The translations under genes and the position numbers were made by a program. From IMG/VR virus record IMGVR_UViG_3300027302_000022, positions 1-31,749 of that record: a stretch of 31,749 nt of DNA, one strand, 5' to 3'. Each line of letters opens with the position of its first letter. Within the stretch, counting starts at the first letter, position 1. The stretch is from a virus. The notes under the pieces were generated by a model that did not search any database, had not been told where the DNA came from, and saw nothing but the letters and a program-made list of their open reading frames with translations. Positions 28,342-31,749 of this stretch are shown one piece after another.

Positions 28342-28370
28342 AAAAAATGTAAGGCCAGAAAGCTGGCCTT
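28342..28370 (-). terminator. intrinsic terminator after lipoprotein gene
   Basis: AAGGCCAG/CTGGCCTT hairpin (28351-28370) with a 4-nt loop; on the minus strand it is followed by ACATTTTTT. Confidence 0.85.
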
Positions 28371-28375
28371 TGGTA

Positions 28376-28693
28376 TTATTCACATTCACCAATTATTGAC
28401 TTACATGTTACTGTCACTTTACACTCTTGGTTCACACACCACATAACATTTCCAACATTAGGTGTATTTGATGCTAGACTATAAAGATGATCGTTTTCGG
28501 ATGGGCTTACTGGAAGCATATCAGATTTTACAATAGCTAGGCTTTTGCTGGTTTCAATTGAACACGTATTATTAGACTCGCACTTGATGTTTTGGATAGC
28601 GCCATAATTAGTATATTTGACACCATCCTTGTTACTGTGCGAACAGCCAGTTACGAACAGGACGGTAAAAATAGCAGGGATAACATACTTCAT
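28376..28693 (-). CDS. predicted lipoprotein, 105 aa
   Basis: MKYVIPAIFTVLFVTGCSHS is a short lipoprotein signal peptide: one Lys, a hydrophobic core, and lipobox F-V-T-G-C with lipidation expected at Cys17. Four to six further Cys residues (KCESNNTC, WCVNQECKVTVTCKSIIGEC) suggest disulphide bonds in the periplasm. Phage lipoproteins of this size often act in superinfection exclusion by blocking receptors, as T5 Llp does; that role here is inference. It has its own promoter region with a dyad and its own terminator. Confidence 0.75.
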   Translation of the reverse strand: MKYVIPAIFTVLFVTGCSHSNKDGVKYTNYGAIQNIKCESNNTCSIETSKSLAIVKSDMLPVSPSENDHLYSLASNTPNVGNVMWCVNQECKVTVTCKSIIGECE

Positions 28694-28714
28694 TTTTTGT
28701 ACCTTTGTGGTTAG

Positions 28715-28740
28715 TTGGTATGGGTATTATATCATACCAA
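28715..28740 (-). promoter_or_regulatory. dyad surrounding a -10 box for the lipoprotein gene
   Basis: TTGGTATG (28715-28722) and CATACCAA (28733-28740) are perfect inverted copies. On the minus strand TATAAT lies between and partly under them, about 35 nt from the start codon. A clear -35 is missing, so the promoter may need an activator. Confidence 0.5.
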
Positions 28741-28752
28741 CATTAAAAAATG

Positions 28753-28808
28753 GTTAAAGTTGTTTGACAAGATGAAGTTTTTTGGTAAGATTGTCAAACA
28801 ACTTTAAC
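28753..28808. repeat. perfect 18-bp inverted repeat
   Basis: GTTAAAGTTGTTTGACAA (28753-28770) and its exact inverse (28791-28808) are separated by 20 nt. It starts 4 nt after the stop of the 59-residue gene and, on the minus strand, is followed by CCATTTTTT, so it could terminate transcription. Each arm also contains TTGACA, in opposite orientations. Confidence 0.8.
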
Positions 28809-28812
28809 ACAT

Positions 28813-28992
28813 TTAACCAGAAAACATAGGACTTATTTCAACATCAGGTTTAATTTCATCTTCAACCAAATAAACCTTTTGATTAGTATTTTTTGATTCA
28901 ATGTCACGTTTCAACATTTTGAATATAGTACGCACCATATCTTTTTCATCTTGTTCCATATCGGATTCGTCAACTTCAATAATTATTTTCAT
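28813..28992 (-). CDS. small acidic protein, 59 aa
   Basis: MKIIIEVDESDMEQDEKDMV start with a purine-rich AGAGAAAA upstream. Very acidic, strand followed by helix (RTIFKMLKRDIESK), ending DVEISPMFSG. It fills the gap between the 18-bp inverted repeat and the terminator at 29011. No family recognised; its composition suggests a DNA-mimic or inhibitor type of small phage protein, unproven. Confidence 0.6.
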   Translation of the reverse strand: MKIIIEVDESDMEQDEKDMVRTIFKMLKRDIESKNTNQKVYLVEDEIKPDVEISPMFSG

Positions 28993-29010
28993 TTATTTTC
29001 TCTATAATTG

Positions 29011-29038
29011 AAAAAGCCGGGAACATTCCCGGCTTTTT
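29011..29038. terminator. bidirectional terminator after VWA gene
   Basis: AAAGCCGGGAA and TTCCCGGCTTT form a strong hairpin with A and T tracts on the two sides. It ends the minus-strand Ter operon and can also act on the plus strand. Confidence 0.9.
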
Positions 29039-29050
29039 GAACACATCACA

Positions 29051-29734
29051 TTAGAACTTTTTGATCCAGTCAGCAAATTCTTGAGTGATCATCTTTTCGA
29101 TCATTTCTTCGTCAGAAAGTTTCCTAACATCATAGATTTGGTCGAAACCAACATTAGGCTCTTGTTCGGCAATCTTCTTGACGTAGTTGAGACTAGCACC
29201 ACCAACACCAATGATTTGGATGTAGATGTTCTTGGTACGGAAATCCTTCAACAAACGTTCAAAATCGGAATGGTCGCTGTTTTCCCCATCGGTAACGAAG
29301 AAAACGATGACAGGTTGTTCAGTCTTCTTTCCCTTGCCAAACAAAGACATAAAGCCCTTGCCGCTGCCGAAATACTTGTCGTAGATGTTCTTTAAAACTG
29401 GCCCATATTCTGTGCCACCCCACTTGGAAACTAATGGGTTGTTTAGAACCTTGCGCCTGACATAATCTTCAACTTGATCTTCGTTAACAGTACCGATGTA
29501 GTCCTGTCCAGAACTGAATGTCCAGAAGTCAAGCTTACCGTCTTGGTCAAAACGCATTGCAAGTGCAAGAATACGTTCTACAATTTCTTGTACAACACCA
29601 TCACGATATTCGTTAGACATTGAACCTGAGATGTCAATAGCAACGCCAACTTCACATGCAGGCGGTGTAACAATCTTACGCTTAGCTAGAACGATTCCTG
29701 CGGCTTCCTTCTTCTTTTCGAGATTAATACCCAT
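29051..29734 (-). CDS. VWA-domain protein (TerY/TerF-like), 227 aa
   Basis: Von Willebrand A domain: VGVAIDISGSMS (residues 29-40) is the metal-ion-dependent adhesion site D-x-S-x-S; GGTEYGPVL supplies the threonine and FFVTDGENSD the second aspartate. In bacterial Ter systems such VWA proteins accompany TerD proteins and are thought to hold metal and assemble membrane-linked complexes. It lies 2 nt after a TerD gene, within a PH-TerD-TerD-VWA operon ending at the terminator 29011. The opening MGINLEKKKEAAG matches the TerD-fusion junction seen in TerF. Confidence 0.88.
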   Translation of the reverse strand: MGINLEKKKEAAGIVLAKRKIVTPPACEVGVAIDISGSMSNEYRDGVVQEIVERILALAMRFDQDGKLDFWTFSSGQDYIGTVNEDQVEDYVRRKVLNNPLVSKWGGTEYGPVLKNIYDKYFGSGKGFMSLFGKGKKTEQPVIVFFVTDGENSDHSDFERLLKDFRTKNIYIQIIGVGGASLNYVKKIAEQEPNVGFDQIYDVRKLSDEEMIEKMITQEFADWIKKF

Positions 29735-29736
29735 GA

Positions 29737-30297
29737 TTAGTTGTACCCCGCATAGAAGTCGCCAAGGTCAAGGGTGTAGCCAGCACCAACAGCCTTGAAT
29801 TCCCAAGTTCCGTTGGTCTTCACCAGAGAACCAAATTGTACTGCGGTTTCCTTGCCATAGTTAGCGTCAAGGTCATATTCAGCAATCGGAGTTCCAGTAA
29901 CGTCATCATAGACACGCACATAGGCGCTGCTCAGTTTACCGAAAGAGTGACCACGCTTGATGGCTTCATGGATAGTGACGATAATCGAGATTTCAGCCAC
30001 TTCACTTTCAAGCTTCATCAGATCAACAATGATAGTTTCATCATCACCATCACCTGCACCAGTGCGGTTATCGCCAGAGTGAACGACAGCGCCATTCGGG
30101 GTGGACTTGTTGTTATAGAAGACAAAGTGATTATCAGAAAGAAGCTTTGGCTCATTCGCAGAGTTAAGCTTACAAACAAAGACGCTTGCATCCAGATCGA
30201 GAGGGGAAGCTTCCCAACCCAGACCGATACGAACCTTAGTCAGACCGGGAGCAACCTTGTTCAGATTAACGCCTTCACCCTTAGAGAGATTTACCAT
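29737..30297 (-). CDS. terD: TerD-family stress protein, 186 aa
   Basis: Complete TerD domain: MVNLSKGEGVNLNKVAPGLT, GLGWEASPLDLDASVF, HFVFYNNKSTPNGAVVHSGDNRTG, GDGDDETIIVDL, and VRVYDDVTGTPIAEYDL with FGSLVKTNGTWEF..GAGY. TerD proteins are calcium-binding beta-sandwich proteins (acidic LDLDAS and DxDDE loops) of tellurite/stress resistance. Length (about 190 aa) is normal. Two codon-level paralogues in tandem suggest a hetero-oligomer, as TerD/TerE. Ribosome site AGGTAAATG. Confidence 0.95.
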   Translation of the reverse strand: MVNLSKGEGVNLNKVAPGLTKVRIGLGWEASPLDLDASVFVCKLNSANEPKLLSDNHFVFYNNKSTPNGAVVHSGDNRTGAGDGDDETIIVDLMKLESEVAEISIIVTIHEAIKRGHSFGKLSSAYVRVYDDVTGTPIAEYDLDANYGKETAVQFGSLVKTNGTWEFKAVGAGYTLDLGDFYAGYN

Positions 30298-30332
30298 TTT
30301 TTCATTTACCTTTTGTGTGTGAAAATTAAAGT

Positions 30333-30929
30333 TTACTTTGTGGCTGGAAGATATTGATTAACAATATCACCAAGACCAAGCTTGTACCCAGCCCCGACTG
30401 CATTGAACGTCCAACCGTTGACATCACGAATGACAGAACCGAACTGTACGGAAGTGATTTTATCATATTGGTTGTCAAGTTTGTACTCACAAATTGTATC
30501 ATTTGTGTTACCATCATAGATGCGAATATAGGCATTAGACAACATCCCGAAATGCTGACGCTTTTCAATACCTTCGTGGATAGTCACAAAGAAAGAAAGT
30601 TCAGTAACTTCACGTTCAATCTTGTCAAGGTCAATACGAATGGTTTCGCAGTCGCCATTTTCGTCACCATCACCACCAGAACGGTCATCACCAGAGTGGA
30701 CAATGCTGCCATTAGGAGTTGCCAAATTGTTATAGAAAACAAAGTGACGTTCGGTTAGAATCTTTGGTTGCGACTTGCGATCCAAGGCACAAGCGAAAAC
30801 GCTTGCATCAAGGTCAATGTTGATGTTGCCTTCATTCCAACCGAGGCCAACACGGATGTTTTTAAGACTAGGCTTGGTCTTCGTCAGATTGATACCTTCG
30901 CCCTTACGCAGATTAATTGTGTTCGACAT
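30333..30929 (-). CDS. TerD-family paralogue, 198 aa
   Basis: Start at 30929 (MSNTINLRKGEGINLTKTKP), within the end of the PH-domain gene. It has the TerD motifs NIDLDASVFACALD, HFVFYNNLATPNGSIVHSGD, GDGDENGDCETIRIDL and IRIYDGNTNDTICEYKL. It differs from its neighbour by a longer acidic Asp/Gly loop (DDRSGGDGDENGD) and added C-terminal residues. All calcium-binding acidic residues remain. Operon mate of the next TerD gene, 35 nt apart. Confidence 0.93.
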   Translation of the reverse strand: MSNTINLRKGEGINLTKTKPSLKNIRVGLGWNEGNINIDLDASVFACALDRKSQPKILTERHFVFYNNLATPNGSIVHSGDDRSGGDGDENGDCETIRIDLDKIEREVTELSFFVTIHEGIEKRQHFGMLSNAYIRIYDGNTNDTICEYKLDNQYDKITSVQFGSVIRDVNGWTFNAVGAGYKLGLGDIVNQYLPATK

Positions 30930-31407
30930 TATTTTTTTCCAGTTGTTTAAGAATTTTTTCAAGAAGAATAATTTGTTGGTTGCTTACCATTTCTTCTTGA
31001 CGCCTAAGTTCCAATTGACGGTTCAAGATTTCTTGCTTGAACTGTTCCGCACCTTCAACACCTACCAATGAAATGTTAGACGATGAACCTGCTGCCATGA
31101 TTTTGATAATATTGATACCAAAATATTTCAACAGTGGGCCTTCAACTAGAACAACATCTTGGATTTTATCCAAAGGCATGGTGATGATTTCACGGAAAAA
31201 TGCACCGCTTGAAAACTTGATATAACGTTCATCAAGTTCACAGAACATCTTTTCATAATTGATACGGGAGTACCATTGACCAATCCCTAACATCCATAGT
31301 AGGGCCAGAGGAATCGTTACAGTGCCATGCATAAGCTTTACGGCAATGTCGATAAGGGTGTACGTTTTTACCACAGGATTAAATGAGACTTTAATCGTTT
31401 GAGACAT
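30913..31407 (-). CDS. bacterial PH-domain membrane protein, 164 aa
   Basis: Start 31407 (MSQTIKVSFNPVVKTYTLID) behind TTGGAAA; a longer frame upstream runs through the tRNA-like gene. A hydrophobic stretch (GTVTIPLALLWMLGIGQWYS) forms one or two membrane spans, followed by ERYIKFSSGAFFREIITMPL, DKIQDVVLVEGPLLKYFGIN and SLVGVEGAEQFKQEILNRQ, the pattern of the bPH2/YdbT-type bacterial PH domain. A C-terminal charged coiled coil follows (RRQEEMVSNQQIILLEKILK). First gene of the Ter operon, so it may anchor TerD/VWA complexes at the membrane (inference). Confidence 0.8.
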   Translation of the reverse strand: MSQTIKVSFNPVVKTYTLIDIAVKLMHGTVTIPLALLWMLGIGQWYSRINYEKMFCELDERYIKFSSGAFFREIITMPLDKIQDVVLVEGPLLKYFGINIIKIMAAGSSSNISLVGVEGAEQFKQEILNRQLELRRQEEMVSNQQIILLEKILKQLEKNNVEHN

Positions 31408-31431
31408 TTTATTTCCAAAGTTGTTAAGAAA

Positions 31432-31562
31432 TGGTAGAAAGCTGTGGAATCTAACCACAACATTCCGGTGCATGTTCCCGGTCGTACTTAATATAGAGTG
31501 TTTAACTATGCGGCCTTACCCGTTCACGAGTCCTCTATATCTCTTCATTATACTAACTTTCT
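31432..31562 (-). ncRNA. tRNA-like RNA with greatly enlarged D-arm
   Basis: On the minus strand, acceptor AGAAAGT (31562-31556) pairs with GCTTTCT (31442-31436), followed by A73 and encoded CCA (31434-31432). The T-arm TGTGG TTAGATT CCACA and a 17-nt anticodon arm CCGGG AACATGC ACCGG with 5-nt variable loop are normally placed. D-stem GTAT (31553-31550) and GTAC (31487-31484) are separated by 62 nt, which form an 8-bp hairpin ATATAGAG/CTCTATAT (31540-31533 with 31498-31491). The T-loop lacks the C of TTC, and the base before CAU is A, not U. It is therefore unlikely to decode. It starts on the last base of the adjacent tRNA. Confidence 0.5.
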
Positions 31563-31749
31563 GGTGCGAAAGGTGGGACTCGAACCCACAACACAATGCT
31601 TCTAAGGCATTTGACTCTAACCGTTGGTCTACTTTCGCATATTTGTAAATTCCTCTTTGTATTCTATAATAGATACATTCAGGGGTTACATTTAATTTTT
31701 CTCCTGCCTCTTTCATGCTATTATAAACAATACCATTATCATCTATAAC
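31516..31749 (-). CDS. 3' end of intron-endonuclease repeat (IENR1/NUMOD1-like) reading into the tRNA
   Basis: The frame enters at the window edge: VIDDNGIVYNSMKEAGEKLN, then VTPECIYYRIQRGIYKYAKVD. The pattern G-x-V-Y-x-S-x-x-E-A-x-x-x-L-x-V-x-x-x-x-I-x-x-x-I is that of IENR1/NUMOD1 DNA-binding repeats at the ends of phage homing endonucleases. The domain reaches the 5' acceptor of the tRNA (31638) and the frame continues through it to a stop at 31516. The real product may end there, or be a decayed remnant. A nuclease domain, if present, lies beyond the window. Confidence 0.6.
   Translation of the reverse strand, partial: VIDDNGIVYNSMKEAGEKLNVTPECIYYRIQRGIYKYAKVDQRLESNALEALCCGFESHLSHQKVSIMKRYRGLVNG
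31562..31638 (-). tRNA. tRNA with anticodon UAG (Leu codon CUA) but short variable loop
   Basis: Minus strand cloverleaf: acceptor GCGAAAG/CTTTCGC, D-arm GACC...GAGTC (3-bp stem), anticodon stem AATGC/GCATT with loop CTTAGAA, variable loop GTGTT, T-arm GTGGG TTCGAGT CCCAC, A73 and encoded CCA. UAG reads CUA and implies leucine, and the acceptor/T-arm resemble T4 tRNA-Leu, yet bacterial tRNA-Leu has a long variable arm and this has 5 nt. Either a class I leucine tRNA or a tRNA of other charging identity. Confidence 0.85.

Noticed and set aside
1-31749. CRISPR array or insertion sequence
   Set aside because: I found no spaced direct repeats of constant length and no transposase frame or terminal inverted repeats of IS type.

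Overview
The window reads as part of the genome of a large, divergent T4-like tailed phage (low GC by eye). The strongest evidence is a run of three replication and late-transcription genes in the T4 order: a gp33-like late co-activator (15155-15394), a gp59-like helicase loader (15398-16075) and a gp32-like single-stranded DNA-binding protein (16139-17101). Genes are densely packed with ATGA/TAATG overlaps, six or more tRNA genes are present, and there are both sigma70-type promoters (TTGACA/TATAAT, 17 bp spacing) and T4-late-like TATAAATA boxes. The consensus-like promoters and encoded CCA ends fit a proteobacterial, probably gammaproteobacterial host; that last point is inference.

Layout. 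1-5840: small phage genes of mostly unknown function interspersed with tRNAs: an aberrant tRNA with a 26-nt anticodon-loop insert, Thr(CGU), Ile2(CAU), a split and apparently circularly permuted Trp(CCA), a compact tRNA and Pro(UGG). A short TilS-like tRNA-Ile lysidine synthetase lies directly after tRNA-Ile2(CAU), its obvious substrate. 5870-6280: a Dps/ferritin-like protein with all ferroxidase ligands in register. 6484-10630: TelA-related protein, TelA, a TerC/DUF475-like membrane protein and an ATP-grasp-like protein. 10722-12375: two tandem, His-rich helical-repeat proteins with a possible prohead-targeting N-terminus and a convergent late gene. 12493-17101: a YcgL-type nucleotidyltransferase, membrane proteins, a 2OG-Fe(II) oxygenase-like protein, then gp33-gp59-gp32. 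17228-25317: unknown genes, a nucleotidylyltransferase-phosphoribosyltransferase fusion (19518-20897) and an 853-residue protein with MORN-like repeats. 25326-28992 (minus): small genes including a predicted lipoprotein and a small membrane protein. 29051-31407 (minus): bacterial PH-domain membrane protein, two TerD paralogues and a TerY/TerF-like VWA protein. 31432-31749 (minus): a tRNA-like RNA with an enlarged D-arm, a tRNA with anticodon UAG but a short variable loop, and the end of an intron-endonuclease-type DNA-binding repeat that reads into the tRNA.

Two themes link the genes. First, the phage carries a split Ter/Tel stress module (TelA x2, TerC, TerD x2, VWA, PH, with ATP-grasp and a PRTase-containing enzyme), resembling bacterial Ter systems in which metal-binding TerD/VWA proteins, membrane TerC and nucleoside-type biosynthetic enzymes occur together. 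Second, its translation toolkit is odd: besides a matched tRNA-Ile2/TilS pair, at least four tRNA or tRNA-like genes have abnormal architecture. The permuted tRNA-Trp (3' half before 5' half, exact length and pairing when rejoined) is the most unexpected feature of the window.
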